From positions 1 to 64,000 of the forward strand of contig UQJW01000004.1 of the NCBI GenBank assembly GCA_900541485.1: a stretch of DNA of 64,000 nt. Direction: 5' to 3'. The stretch comes from an uncultured Dialister sp. (GTDB lineage Bacteria; Bacillota; Negativicutes; Veillonellales; Dialisteraceae). The notes under the pieces were generated by a model. The model saw nothing but the letters and a program-made list of their open reading frames with translations. It was not told the origin of the DNA and searched no databases. Each line of letters starts with the position of its first letter. Position 1 is the stretch's first letter. Of this stretch, positions 51,326 to 60,505 are shown in pieces. Both the position numbers and the translations under genes were made by a program.

Positions 51326-52007
51326 CTTTCATTCCTCCTTGTCTGTATCGCCAAAACCGGCGGGCCGGCTGCGGAACCCCAAGCCGCAAAATGATATATA
51401 TGGCATAAAGGGGAATCATCCGTCCCCGGCCTTTCCCTTTTATTTTATAAGACGGCTCAAGATATTTCCATACTACAGATTCCGTTATATCAGGTAAAAA
51501 AGCATGTGCCATACCTTCCGTAAGACCTGTCGTCATGGGATCTCCCGTTCCGAATTCACCGTAAATACACCAGGATCGCGGTTTGCTGTGGTGAAATAAG
51601 GAAAGAACCGTTTTGAATATTTCTTCCGCCAGTCCGTTATGAATTGCAAAGTGAATTTGCTTGAAAACCGACGGTTTCTTCTTTGATTTCTTTTCCTTTA
51701 CTTCTGCAGGCTTTTTTATTTCCTGATGGATTTCCCGGTTGATTTCTTTATTTTCTTCCTTCGCAGGCGTGATGCTTTCCCGCTCCGGGTCCGGAATATT
51801 TTCATTTGCCTCTGTCTGCTTCCGTTTTTCTTCCGCTTTGTCACTTCCGCCGCCGGGAATGACAATTTCTTTACTGAAAGCTCCGAACAGTGCTTTTATC
51901 TTTACTGAAATTTTCCACATTTCCAGTTTGAAATGATACCGGACGGGAATGAGAAGCAGAAGAAAGATAAGACAAAAGAGTCCTAAAACGACCTTCCAGA
52001 CCATCAT
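51318..52007 (-). CDS. DUF2953-family protein (YtfI-like)
   Basis: 229 residues. One N-terminal membrane helix (VVLGLFCLIFLLLLIPV), a low-complexity Glu/Lys linker (~58-110), and the DUF2953 core with RSWCIYGEFGTGDPMTTGLTEGMAHAF. Always linked to GerW/YtfJ in related genomes; function unknown. Start ATG 52007 overlaps the WYL gene's stop; the next ATG three bases on has better spacing to GGAGG and may be the true start. Confidence 0.83.
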   Translation of the reverse strand: MMVWKVVLGLFCLIFLLLLIPVRYHFKLEMWKISVKIKALFGAFSKEIVIPGGGSDKAEEKRKQTEANENIPDPERESITPAKEENKEINREIHQEIKKPAEVKEKKSKKKPSVFKQIHFAIHNGLAEEIFKTVLSLFHHSKPRSWCIYGEFGTGDPMTTGLTEGMAHAFLPDITESVVWKYLEPSYKIKGKGRGRMIPLYAIYIILRLGVPQPARRFWRYRQGGMKDE

Positions 52008-53044
52008 CCGCCTCCGTACAGACGGGCCAGTGCCGATGCCGCCTCTTTTATCGACTTGACAAGAGATACCGGTGATGTCGCTTTAACAAGCGGCGCATTT
52101 TTCAAAACCCAGGCTCTTATCAGAGAAACAGGGGCCGTCACTTCTACCTTTACCCGTTCCTGCGTTGCGGAAATCAAATAAGCGGCTTTTCCGAAATCTG
52201 CCACGATATCGGTCATTAAACGGCTGTCCGCATCAAGGATACAGGCCTCGGGCGTTCCCTCATAGGTACGCCTTGCCGGCGTCAGATAGTCAAGAACGCG
52301 GACTCCGTTTTCTACACCGCGGATTGTTTTTTGCGGCCGTGCAGGCACATCTGTTACAACGGGAGCGGCGATAAGCTCCACCGCAAACGATGTCACCTCT
52401 TCCGTCCCCTCTGTATTTCCCAAAAAGAAATATCTGTCATCCGTCGCAACAAGCACATAAGGATTTACTGTATATAATTTGTCGGTACCGTCTGCATTTT
52501 TGCTGTGATGCTTTTTTCCGTCCGCCTCATAATGGTCATAGAAAAACCGTATCTGCACTTTTTTCGTGATTGCGTCCGATAAAGCGGAAAGGTTTTCTTC
52601 GGGGCGGACAAGTTTCTGTGCCGCCGGTATATTCCGCACCGCCTCTTTTCCGTCATTAAAACTCCTGATATGAAGACGTTTCAATTTTTCCGAAATCTGC
52701 TTCACCTGTGTGGAAGGCAAGCGGGAAAAATAAAGTAAATCAATGAGTGTGCGGATATCATTTTTGGTAAGATCATGATCCCAGTACCAGTCAAGTGACA
52801 AAGGCGATGATTTCCCTTCAATCACACGATCCACCTCACGGCATACGACGGGAAGTCCGCCGTCACGAAGTGCCAGCAAATTCCGGCGAATCGTTTTTCT
52901 GTCTACCACAAGTCCGTATTCTTCCTCAAGAAGCCTCAAAATTTCCTGCTGTGACAAAGGATTATCCGCCTCTGAATCACGGAGTAAAATACGGGCAATA
53001 CAGACGATAACCATCTTTTTACCGGGATCTGTCATATCTGCCAA
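52004..53044 (-). CDS. WYL-domain transcriptional regulator
   Basis: About 346 residues. An N-terminal winged HTH (PLSQQEILRLLEEEYGLVVDRKTIRRNLLALR) is followed by a WYL ligand-sensing domain (VQIRFFYDHY, YTVNPYVLVATDDRYFFLG) and a C-terminal WCX-like extension. WYL regulators bind nucleic acids or nucleotides in several stress and defence contexts; no defence genes are adjacent. The start is uncertain: TTG 53044 has AGGTGA at good distance, ATG 53035 is the next choice. The gene overlaps or abuts PAP2 and DUF2953, giving a four-gene run PAP2-WYL-DUF2953-GerW. Confidence 0.8.
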   Translation of the reverse strand: MADMTDPGKKMVIVCIARILLRDSEADNPLSQQEILRLLEEEYGLVVDRKTIRRNLLALRDGGLPVVCREVDRVIEGKSSPLSLDWYWDHDLTKNDIRTLIDLLYFSRLPSTQVKQISEKLKRLHIRSFNDGKEAVRNIPAAQKLVRPEENLSALSDAITKKVQIRFFYDHYEADGKKHHSKNADGTDKLYTVNPYVLVATDDRYFFLGNTEGTEEVTSFAVELIAAPVVTDVPARPQKTIRGVENGVRVLDYLTPARRTYEGTPEACILDADSRLMTDIVADFGKAAYLISATQERVKVEVTAPVSLIRAWVLKNAPLVKATSPVSLVKSIKEAASALARLYGGG

Positions 53045-53049
53045 AAAAA

Positions 53050-53637
53050 TCACCTGCCTTTTATCTGCAGCCACAACGTATCGGAAAGAAAAGAAAGCCC
53101 TTTGGCAATCTCTCCCGTCAACTTACGCAAACCGGAATCATTCATCACCTTGTGTATAAAAAGAGCAATCGCCGTTCCCCCAAGAAGGTCTGACGGGTAA
53201 TGAAGTCCTGCAAAAAGACGGGAAAACGCAATAATTCCCGCCAGTACCGCCATACACCAGCTGCCGGGCATACCGTCCCTTATAAGCTGAAAGACAACGG
53301 CCGCCCCGTTCATGGTGTGATTGCTGGGGAAAGAAGAATTGGCCTTGTGGCCCGTAAAATTCCAAATCCGCCAGTCTTCGGTAAAGGGCCGTTGCCTTTT
53401 CCACAACTTTCCGATAGCAAGAGAAATACAGGAACAAAAGCAGACTGCCAAAAAAGCGGACACACATGTTCTTCTCCGCTCCGCTTTTCTTTCTCCCGGC
53501 ATAAACCAGAGAATCAGTCCGTATATAAGAAATGCCCAGTAACCGTACCGGGTGATTAAATCCATCATCAAATCGACAGGACGTACTTCTCCTGCCATAC
53601 GATTGATTTCTCTTACAATATCCAGCTCGGATTTCAT
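53050..53637 (-). CDS. PAP2-family phosphatase (undecaprenyl-diphosphatase-like)
   Basis: 195 residues, five to six membrane helices. The three PAP2 motifs are complete: KLWKRQRPF (~78-86), PSNHTMN (~106-112) and SRLFAGLHYPSDLLGG (~143-158). BcrC-like enzymes of this size recycle undecaprenyl pyrophosphate for cell-wall and polysaccharide synthesis. AGGAGTG precedes ATG 53637; a minus-strand extended -10 (TGC-TAAAAT, 53673-53668) lies just upstream. Confidence 0.9.
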   Translation of the reverse strand: MKSELDIVREINRMAGEVRPVDLMMDLITRYGYWAFLIYGLILWFMPGERKAERRRTCVSAFLAVCFCSCISLAIGKLWKRQRPFTEDWRIWNFTGHKANSSFPSNHTMNGAAVVFQLIRDGMPGSWCMAVLAGIIAFSRLFAGLHYPSDLLGGTAIALFIHKVMNDSGLRKLTGEIAKGLSFLSDTLWLQIKGR

Positions 53638-53760
53638 AGAAACACTCCTTATCGCGCTATTACTTAAATTTTAGCACAACTGCAGAACGAATTAAAATTT
53701 TTTATTTTTTATACAGGAAACAACGGAGTTTGTTCCTATTTTCCGACAGATCCTCAGAAA

Positions 53761-55131
53761 CTACAGACGTCGTGCCGCATCAAGAGCCAGCGGTGACCGT
53801 TCGCATTCCTCATTTGCCATTGTCAGCTGCCAGCACAAAGGACTCCCTCTCATGCACTTCGCCGCATAGGAAAGCCCGTTCGTTCTTTCGTCGAGAAACG
53901 GGCGGTCAATTTGGTGGGAATCACCAAGAATAATAATCTTCGTTCCCCTGCCTGCCCTCGTAATAATTCCTTTCGCCTGGTTCGGCGTAATATTTTGCGC
54001 CTCATCAATAATCAGGAACGTCCTTACAAAAGAACGGCCCCGGATATAGGTCAATGCTTCCGTTCGGATAATACCCCTTTCAAAAATTTCATCTACCCTG
54101 TCTGTCAAAGATGCCTCCCCGCCTGCACCGGGCTCATCCTCAAGAAGTTGTTCCAGACTGTCAATGACCGGACGCATTAAAGGAGAAATTTTTTCCTGCT
54201 CATCTCCCGGCAAAAATCCGATATCATCATCAAACTGTGAATTGGGACGGCTCACAATGATGCGCCTGTACTCTCCTGACGGATTATTAAATAATTTTTC
54301 CAGACCCACCGCCAAAGAATAAAACGTTTTGGCTGTCCCTGCCATCCCCTTGATAATCACAAGCGGCGCTTTTTCTGCACTTTCCATCAAGGCTTCCTGG
54401 AGGAAATACTGGCCCACATTTCTCGGCTGTATCCCATAAGGCCGCTGCTTACCATATTGCAGGGGAACCACCCGGTCCTTTTCGACACGGCCCAGCAAGG
54501 TGCTTCCCGACGACTGGTCCGGCCTTAATACGAAAAACTCATTTTCATAAACCATGACAGGAATTTTATTCCCGTCCTCATCTAAATGATAAAGCACGGA
54601 TACAGGAATCCCTCCGTTTTTAAAATCCTCTGCCATCGCTTCAGGAAAATAAGCCTGATCACGGCCTGTATAATTTTCATCCTCCTTTGATACCTGCTCT
54701 GTCGTAAAATCCTCCGACGGAATTCCGACCAGCTGTGCCTTGATACGGAGCACCAGATCCTTCGTCACCAGTACCACCCGGCCGGGCTTTTTTCCCTCTG
54801 CCAGGCCCTTGCACACCATGAGAATACGGTTATCCGACTTATCCTGCGGCAAATCAGGCGAAAGCTTTACGTCGCAAAAATTACTTTCTATACGTACCGA
54901 ACCGCCTGTCTGTATAGGCACACCTGATAAAAGATTTCCCCGCTGTCGCAAAGTTTCCAACAAACGAATCGCAGATCTTGCATTGGCACCTCTCTCTCCC
55001 TCCGCCTTTTTTAATTGATCCAGTTCTTCCACGACCACCATCGGTAAAACCACATCATGCTCATCAAAACAATACAACGCATACGGCGCCTGAATCATAA
55101 CATTGGTATCAACCACATAGATTTTTTTCAT
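53761..55131 (-). CDS. PIN-PhoH fusion ATPase (PhoH2)
   Basis: 456 residues from ATG 55131 (MKKIYVVDTNVMIQ), with GGGGTG upstream. Residues ~1-150 are a PIN ribonuclease domain with its acidic residues (VDTNVMI, VVVEELD, KSDNRILMVC, VLVTKDLVL). From ~230 it is a PhoH P-loop ATPase (Walker A IKGMAGTAKTF, ~260-270; Walker B TFLIIDEAQN). Such PhoH2 proteins have ATP-dependent RNA unwinding and cleavage activity and relate to VapBC-like systems. No antitoxin-like small gene overlaps its start. Confidence 0.9.
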   Translation of the reverse strand: MKKIYVVDTNVMIQAPYALYCFDEHDVVLPMVVVEELDQLKKAEGERGANARSAIRLLETLRQRGNLLSGVPIQTGGSVRIESNFCDVKLSPDLPQDKSDNRILMVCKGLAEGKKPGRVVLVTKDLVLRIKAQLVGIPSEDFTTEQVSKEDENYTGRDQAYFPEAMAEDFKNGGIPVSVLYHLDEDGNKIPVMVYENEFFVLRPDQSSGSTLLGRVEKDRVVPLQYGKQRPYGIQPRNVGQYFLQEALMESAEKAPLVIIKGMAGTAKTFYSLAVGLEKLFNNPSGEYRRIIVSRPNSQFDDDIGFLPGDEQEKISPLMRPVIDSLEQLLEDEPGAGGEASLTDRVDEIFERGIIRTEALTYIRGRSFVRTFLIIDEAQNITPNQAKGIITRAGRGTKIIILGDSHQIDRPFLDERTNGLSYAAKCMRGSPLCWQLTMANEECERSPLALDAARRL

Positions 55132-55211
55132 AAGCACACCCCATCTTTTTATAAGCACCAATGAATTTCTACCTTACCTTTGCCTTTCCTCCTTTACCTT
55201 TTTCTTACAAA

Positions 55212-55238
55212 AGAAAAAGCAGCGCTAAGCGCTACTTT
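55212..55238 (-). terminator. Terminator of the small membrane protein gene
   Basis: Minus strand AAAGTAGCGC (55238-55229), loop TTA, GCGCTGCTTT (55225-55216), then TTC TTTT. Confidence 0.78.
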
Positions 55239-55239
55239 A

Positions 55240-55515
55240 TTATGTCTTGTCTTCTTTTTTATCCTCTGCTTTTTCCGGAGAAACTACTTTCGCCGGAGAT
55301 GATTTTCCTTCTTTTTCCAACCGTTTCATTTCCCGCTCTTCCAATTTTTCCATTCTATCCACATACCCGGACCGACGGAGAGCCGTAGAAACCACCGCCA
55401 CCGTAAGGCAGACGAGAATAAAGATATTCACGAGAGTGAACCCGTCAACATATCCTATCTTATAAACTACATATCCGCCAACGATAACAAGAAATATATC
55501 ATTGAATTTAAACAT
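55240..55515 (-). CDS. Small two-TM membrane protein, unknown
   Basis: About 91 residues. Two hydrophobic helices (DIFLVIVGGYVVYKIGYVDG and LVNIFILVCLTVAVVSTAL) and a charged C-terminal tail rich in Lys and Glu (~55-91). ATG 55515 is five bases after AGGTGG; a GTG 9 bp upstream is the alternative. Not recognised beyond this. It has its own promoter and terminator. Confidence 0.65.
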   Translation of the reverse strand: MFKFNDIFLVIVGGYVVYKIGYVDGFTLVNIFILVCLTVAVVSTALRRSGYVDRMEKLEEREMKRLEKEGKSSPAKVVSPEKAEDKKEDKT

Positions 55516-55527
55516 CCTATCCACCTG

Positions 55528-55545
55528 TCCTCTATATTTAGAGGA
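55528..55545 (-). other. Leader hairpin of the small membrane protein gene
   Basis: Minus strand TCCTCTA-AATA-TAGAGGA, 7-bp perfect stem just before the ribosome site; shares ATCCTCTAAAT with the ompH leader. Confidence 0.45.
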
Positions 55546-55570
55546 TAACGAAAAAAAGTCTTCCCGTCAA
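55542..55570 (-). promoter_or_regulatory. Predicted promoter of the small membrane protein gene
   Basis: Minus-strand -35 TTGACG (55570-55565), 17-bp spacer, -10 TATCCT (55547-55542). It overlaps an AGTCTT/AAGACT stem-loop with a T7 run that could end transcription of the polysaccharide genes. Confidence 0.5.
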
Positions 55571-55769
55571 GGCAAAGACTCTGTTCTGAAAGTGATATAA
55601 AGAAAATATTTTGTATTGCTTTTTGGACAGTCACGGTAAGGATTACCTAACAAATTTTATAACACAGTATTGTATTGGCAATTTGAGATATGTCTTTGGT
55701 TATTATTTCTTTGCCTCCACATCCGATGCACCAGTGATTACATCATCCATATCAAACCGCCCGTATATG

Positions 55770-57290
55770 CTATTTAGAAACAATTATTTGATATTTTTGA
55801 TTCATTCGGATATCCGGTTGAACTTTAATTTTTATCTGCCTACTGATAATACCTTCTTTAAAAAGCTTATAGGAAATATTTCCGCCCATATACGTGGGAT
55901 GCGGCCAATTATCTATGCTATTCCCAACGGGAACAATCAATGTCATTTCATCTGCTCCTGCCTGATCGGCTGTTATGATTTGTTGCAAAAAATCACAACT
56001 CAGTGCATAAGCTGCTTTAGTCGATGCATTATTATATATAATTGCTTCTTTATAAGGACTTCTCGGATTCATGACTTCAGAGAGAATAATAAGAATTATA
56101 ACTGGAGCTGCTAAAAAAATTTTAGGATTTCTTTTCAGCACATAAGCCGCAAAAACGGACACCATTAACAATACCCATCCTAATGTACTGATAAGCACAT
56201 CCCCCCTCCCGATATAATCGGGAGAAGCTTTGGCATTTACCAGAATCAAATAGACAAACGTCAACAGAAACGCTGTAACGGATATTTTTAAAACTCCATG
56301 CAGACACTCCCTTTGCGGTGACGACATTTTTTCCTTGCATAAATAATAAATTCCGACAAAAAGAATCATCCCGCTGATAATCAAAAACAGCGAATTAAAG
56401 TGCAAGGCCTGAAAGAGTATCCTGAAAGTCTCTTTAAAAGGTAAATCAAGAAGACTGCGTCCGATATTCCTGGCTCTGCCGCCACTTGCTTCAAAAGCCA
56501 AAGATATAAGCCAAATGAAAATAGTCCCACTGAAAAAAGGTGAGCTTTTGATAATGCGCTTCCATTGAGCAGGATTTAGTAAGTTCTTTCCATATTTTCC
56601 TATCACCAAAGCTCCAATAAATGAAGCTGTAATGATACTATGCTCCACATTGGAAAAAAGTGCCAAGTAGAGCCCCAACACGAAAATACTTTTTTCAAGT
56701 ATCCCTACTTTTCCCGCTAAATACTCAGGCAACTTTCTCCACAAATAAAAGACTATTACAAAGTTCATATAGGCAGGAATAGAATAATGGTAAATACAAG
56801 TGAGATTCATGCTGCCAAATAAATAATCGGACGTATTTTCCTTACTCTTAAAGATAAGAAAATGAGATAGAAAGAATAAAAGACTGATAAAATTATTCTG
56901 ATACTGCTCCAAATTAAAAAAATAAGTAAGCAGTCTGCTGAACATGTAAATATAAATTGTAATTAACCCGCTATACAAAATAGCCGTCGTAACAGTAATC
57001 GAAAAAATATAATCATGAAGAATAGGATTGACCACATATGCTGCCAGATACCCTGCTATAGGAAACAATTCTTCCGGCAATATTTTTGTGGGATTCCATG
57101 CTTTCCACTGGGGTACGGCCAATCGCATATAAGCTGAACAGACCCAATCATCACCGTCATACGGAACAAGCATATGAACCTGCGTAAAGAAAATAAATAA
57201 AGTTGCAAAAATCAATAAATAAAACCAAATATTCTTTTCCAAGAACCAATTCCTAACTGATTTGCCGTGTGTAAGATTCTGCATGGTCAT
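55770..57290 (-). CDS. Polytopic membrane protein of the polysaccharide locus (DUF6056/GT-C-like)
   Basis: 506 residues, about 11-12 membrane helices. The first external loop holds an acidic cluster (LVPYDGDDWVCSAYMR, ~41-56), an arrangement typical of GT-C membrane glycosyltransferases that use polyprenyl-linked sugars. A soluble C-terminal ~90 residues ends QIIVSK. The start ATG overlaps the stop of the GT2 gene (ATGA), so the two are coupled. With GtrB-like GT2 enzymes, a partner of this kind often transfers a sugar to a glycan outside the membrane. The specific role is inferred. Confidence 0.68.
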   Translation of the reverse strand: MTMQNLTHGKSVRNWFLEKNIWFYLLIFATLFIFFTQVHMLVPYDGDDWVCSAYMRLAVPQWKAWNPTKILPEELFPIAGYLAAYVVNPILHDYIFSITVTTAILYSGLITIYIYMFSRLLTYFFNLEQYQNNFISLLFFLSHFLIFKSKENTSDYLFGSMNLTCIYHYSIPAYMNFVIVFYLWRKLPEYLAGKVGILEKSIFVLGLYLALFSNVEHSIITASFIGALVIGKYGKNLLNPAQWKRIIKSSPFFSGTIFIWLISLAFEASGGRARNIGRSLLDLPFKETFRILFQALHFNSLFLIISGMILFVGIYYLCKEKMSSPQRECLHGVLKISVTAFLLTFVYLILVNAKASPDYIGRGDVLISTLGWVLLMVSVFAAYVLKRNPKIFLAAPVIILIILSEVMNPRSPYKEAIIYNNASTKAAYALSCDFLQQIITADQAGADEMTLIVPVGNSIDNWPHPTYMGGNISYKLFKEGIISRQIKIKVQPDIRMNQKYQIIVSK

Positions 57291-58264
57291 TTTACACCTC
57301 TCCTGAATTTATTCTCATCAATAAACGCACTGATAATGAATCGTGGTCGGTGCTTAACCTCCATATAAATCTTACCGATATACTCTCCGATTATTCCCAG
57401 AGAGAACAGAAGTGCCCCTCCAATAAACCATACCGACAGCATCAAGCTGGTCCAACCTGCAATCGTAGCTCCTTCTGTGTATCTGTACAGAGAATAAAGA
57501 AAAACCAGAAAACTCCCGCCGGTCATGACAAGCCCCAAATTAGTAATCCATTTGATAGGCTCCATTGAGAAAGATGTGATTCCCTGCCAAGCAAAAGCCA
57601 CCATTTTACGCAGCGGGTATTTACTTTCTCCTGCAACTCTTTCTTTTCGTGCATAGTACACAGAGCAGTTTTTTAATCCAATCAGGGGAACAATCCCCCG
57701 GAGAAACAGATTTACTTCTTTAAATTCACTCATAGCATTCAATGCCTTTTTATCCATCAAACGAAAATCGGAATGATTATAGATAATATGAACTCCCATC
57801 CATTCCAAGAATTTATAATACCCCTCCGCTGTCATCCGTTTGAAGATGCTGTCTTTCTTGCGGCTGCTACGGACACCGTAAACAATGTTATATCCTTCAT
57901 CATATCTATCCAGCATCTGATCAACAGCTTCAATATCATCTTGCAAATCCGCATCCATACTGATAGCCACATCTGCATACGGCAACACCGTCATCAAACC
58001 TGCCAATACAGCATTCTGGTGTCCCTCATTATGGGATAGACAGATACCGGAAAAAATAACATCCTCATCACATGCTTCCTGTATCAACTCCCAGGTTTTA
58101 TCAGTACTGCCATCATTAACAAAGCAAATCTTGCTCTTTGGACTGATGTTCCCCTGCCTTATCAACTGTATTAGTTTCTGTTTTAAGTGATTTTTACTAT
58201 AGGCAAAAATTTCCTGTTCATTATAGCAGGGAATTACCATATACAGCACCGTTGACTCACTCAT
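57287..58264 (-). CDS. GT2-family glycosyltransferase, GtrB/DPM-like
   Basis: 325 residues. The GT-A domain starts VIPCYNEQEIF, with VNDGSTDKTWE, SMDADLQDD (nucleotide and metal DxD) and the acceptor-loop residues around RERVAGESKYPLRKM. Two C-terminal membrane helices (~228-300) end in a basic tail. Enzymes of this type load glucose or another sugar onto undecaprenyl phosphate. AAGGAGTG precedes ATG 58264. Coupled to the downstream membrane protein. Confidence 0.92.
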   Translation of the reverse strand: MSESTVLYMVIPCYNEQEIFAYSKNHLKQKLIQLIRQGNISPKSKICFVNDGSTDKTWELIQEACDEDVIFSGICLSHNEGHQNAVLAGLMTVLPYADVAISMDADLQDDIEAVDQMLDRYDEGYNIVYGVRSSRKKDSIFKRMTAEGYYKFLEWMGVHIIYNHSDFRLMDKKALNAMSEFKEVNLFLRGIVPLIGLKNCSVYYARKERVAGESKYPLRKMVAFAWQGITSFSMEPIKWITNLGLVMTGGSFLVFLYSLYRYTEGATIAGWTSLMLSVWFIGGALLFSLGIIGEYIGKIYMEVKHRPRFIISAFIDENKFRRGVK

Positions 58265-58284
58265 ATTGAAATCACTCCTTCAAA

Positions 58285-58455
58285 ATTTACATTCAACCGA
58301 TTTTGCTCTCACAGCATCCACAAGCAAGCAGATAATGTACACAATGATCCCCAGAAAATTCAGTCTCTTTCTCTGTCTTTCCGTATTTTAAGAGCTCAGC
58401 ATCAGCCATGCAAGTTTCAATCCTTTCAAGGAAATTTATTGGTTATGTCCCCAAT
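58285..58455. other. Debris between GT2 and the flippase fragment
   Basis: No credible gene. One short minus-strand frame ending at a TGA near 58284 reads NTERQRKRLNFLGIIVYIIC and on through a hydrophobic stretch, without a start codon; it looks like the tail of a lost membrane protein. Confidence 0.4.
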
Positions 58456-58674
58456 TTAGCGTAGCAGAATCTTCTTCTTCCATAGATATATCCCCATCAC
58501 CAAAGTGATAAACGTTTCTGTAATCAGTACGCATCCGGCTACTCCGAGCGCCCCTTTCCAAAGGATGGCGGGAACAATTAGTGCCAAATTCACTGCCGAT
58601 GCAGCAATAAGAGTACGGCTATAGATTTTCTGTAGCCCTATAGAACCATATCGCAGTCCATCATAATTGCCTCC
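58456..58674 (-). pseudogene. C-terminal fragment of a flippase-like membrane protein
   Basis: An open minus-strand stretch of about 72 codons without a start, ending at TAA 58458. It reads NYDGLRYGSIGLQKIYSRT, then two hydrophobic helices and GVAGCVLITETFITLVMGIYLWKKK. The pattern of an alpha-helical pair with GxxG between helices and a final KKK matches the last part of MOP-superfamily polysaccharide flippases. A full flippase gene ends about 100 bp upstream on the same strand, so this is a relic of a second copy or of a replaced allele. Confidence 0.6.
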
Positions 58675-58780
58675 CTATATTAAAAACGCTTTATTTCCAA
58701 CTTTACACTACAAACTACAATAGGGATAGAATCACCGTTTACCGGAAAAGAATATCGGAGATCCTTTTCTATATTCTTTT

Positions 58781-60286
58781 TTACATCTGCTTCATAAAAA
58801 CTCTTTTTATCTTGATTTTTTCTCCGGCGGATAGGGCAAACAGATAGACAAAAACACTGTAAATAAAAATATATGATGCTATACCGCCCAAGAAATGAAA
58901 TACCGAGTTATTTCCAAAAAAGTACACATTAGAAATATAACCTGTAATAAAAGCAAAACAGATTACAATAGAGACTTTCCCTATCTCACGCCAGAATCTT
59001 ACTATTTCAAGACCGATAACCCGCTTATAATAATAGTTCATAACCAGTCCATTTCCTATAAACATTGAAAGTCCTGTGGCAAAAGCACATCCAATTCCTC
59101 CAAAATTCACCGCCAAAGGAATAGCCATGATTAAATTTAAAACACCCACACAAAAGTACACCTTTGCCCGGAAATCATATTTGTTTTGTGCTTGCAAAAT
59201 ACATAATCCTAAATTTTGAATCAAATCAATGGTAAAAGGGATAATGATGAACAAAGTAATCCAATAGGCATCCTCAAATCCGTTTCCTGCCCACAGCCGG
59301 ATAAACTGTTGTCCGAAAATAATAAAACCGGTCGCCACCAGTGCCAATAAAAAATATTGCCATCGTCCGATTTGGATAAATAACTCTGATAACTTTTCTA
59401 CAGGCTCTTTCTTTGTTACCATTTCAGTTACGTGAGGAAGATACACACCGGAAATAGCATTGGATAAGGCCATATAATTCATATAAATCAAAGATGAAAT
59501 AGAGTAAACTGCTACTGCAAAAGTACCACTCACGATTCCCAGTATCACCTGGTTCGTTTTAAAAAACACCTGATCAATCAAGGAAATAGCAAAAACACTG
59601 AGTGCCAGTTTTTTAAATTCATAAATCAGATTTTTATCCCAATAATGAAAATGTATTTTAATTTTCAGTCTGTGAAAACAATAATATCCTCTTATAAGAA
59701 TAAGCCCTAAATTAAGCAGAGTCTGAACCATAGCAACAGAAAAAGCTGCCGGATATTTCTGTAAGACTGCAACCACAATAACAGGCTGAATAACAAGTTC
59801 AACAGTCTCCATTCCTTTTAGAAATATAAATTTTTCATGTGCATTGATAACTGCACGGAAAATCATTCCAAAAAGAGTAACCGTTATATTAAACAAAAGC
59901 AAAAGAAATAAATCCCGGGCCTCTGTTATCTCCGTGGCAGTCATGCTTGCAGAAAAAATAGCGTCTAAGCAGAAATAGCAGATACTGCCAATGCATAAAA
60001 TGACTAAAGAAATAACAGCATAGCCGTAAGAAGAAATCGCCAGGATATTTTCCATCCCTACCCGGTCATTTAATGCTTTATACTTTGCATAAAACCGGAC
60101 AACCGCCGTCGTCAGTCCAAAGTCCATAATACTGAAATAGGCAATAAACGAACCTATCAACTGATACAATCCGTATCCGCCACTTCCGATATAAAACAAA
60201 AGCAGGGGCACATATAAAAAGCCTATCAAAGTATGGAAAAAAATATTTATATAACTGATAAATATTCCGGATTTACGTTCACTCAT
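58781..60286 (-). CDS. Polysaccharide flippase (Wzx-like, MOP superfamily)
   Basis: 501 residues, 12-14 membrane helices. The N-terminal GGYGLYQLIGSFIAYFSIMDFGLTTAVVRFYAKYK and the NFGGIGCAFATGLSMFIGNGLVMNYYYKRVI segment are the characteristic MOP/Wzx blocks. It moves undecaprenyl-linked repeat units across the cytoplasmic membrane. It overlaps the 62-residue fragment upstream by 8 bp. It belongs with the Wzy-like polymerase and glycosyltransferases around it. Confidence 0.9.
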   Translation of the reverse strand: MSERKSGIFISYINIFFHTLIGFLYVPLLLFYIGSGGYGLYQLIGSFIAYFSIMDFGLTTAVVRFYAKYKALNDRVGMENILAISSYGYAVISLVILCIGSICYFCLDAIFSASMTATEITEARDLFLLLLFNITVTLFGMIFRAVINAHEKFIFLKGMETVELVIQPVIVVAVLQKYPAAFSVAMVQTLLNLGLILIRGYYCFHRLKIKIHFHYWDKNLIYEFKKLALSVFAISLIDQVFFKTNQVILGIVSGTFAVAVYSISSLIYMNYMALSNAISGVYLPHVTEMVTKKEPVEKLSELFIQIGRWQYFLLALVATGFIIFGQQFIRLWAGNGFEDAYWITLFIIIPFTIDLIQNLGLCILQAQNKYDFRAKVYFCVGVLNLIMAIPLAVNFGGIGCAFATGLSMFIGNGLVMNYYYKRVIGLEIVRFWREIGKVSIVICFAFITGYISNVYFFGNNSVFHFLGGIASYIFIYSVFVYLFALSAGEKIKIKRVFMKQM

Positions 60287-60485
60287 CTTTTACCTTCACA
60301 GACCGACACATGGCATAACACAATTCCAAAAGTAGCCAAACTACATAATAAACGTTCAAAGAACCATTAGCCCCTGCCACCAGTGAGAAAATAATAGCTA
60401 TGAACAACAGAATTACTATTTCACTGCACATTTGGGCTCTAAGTAATTTTACTATTCTATGTACCAATAAAAATAAATGCGACTA
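60279..60485 (-). pseudogene. C-terminal fragment of a polytopic membrane protein
   Basis: An open minus-strand stretch of about 65 codons with no ATG and no ribosome site at its only TTG. It reads SHLFLLVHRIVKLLRAQ, a hydrophobic helix (IVILLFIAIIFSLVAGA), NGSLNVYYVVWLLLELCYAM and ends KVKDE. This resembles the last helices of an O-antigen polymerase-like protein. It lies directly after a truncated pyruvyl transferase, so a deletion probably joined the two. Confidence 0.5.
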
Positions 60486-60505
60486 ATCCATTTGCGGAGA
60501 AAAAG

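Noticed and set aside
52004-55131. Defence or toxin-antitoxin system suggested by the WYL regulator and PIN-PhoH
   Set aside because: The WYL gene sits in a phosphatase-DUF2953-GerW run, and no antitoxin or effector gene is adjacent to PhoH.
55611-56114. 167-codon plus-strand frame at the end of the polysaccharide locus
   Set aside because: Mostly antisense to the 506-residue membrane protein gene; no ribosome site.
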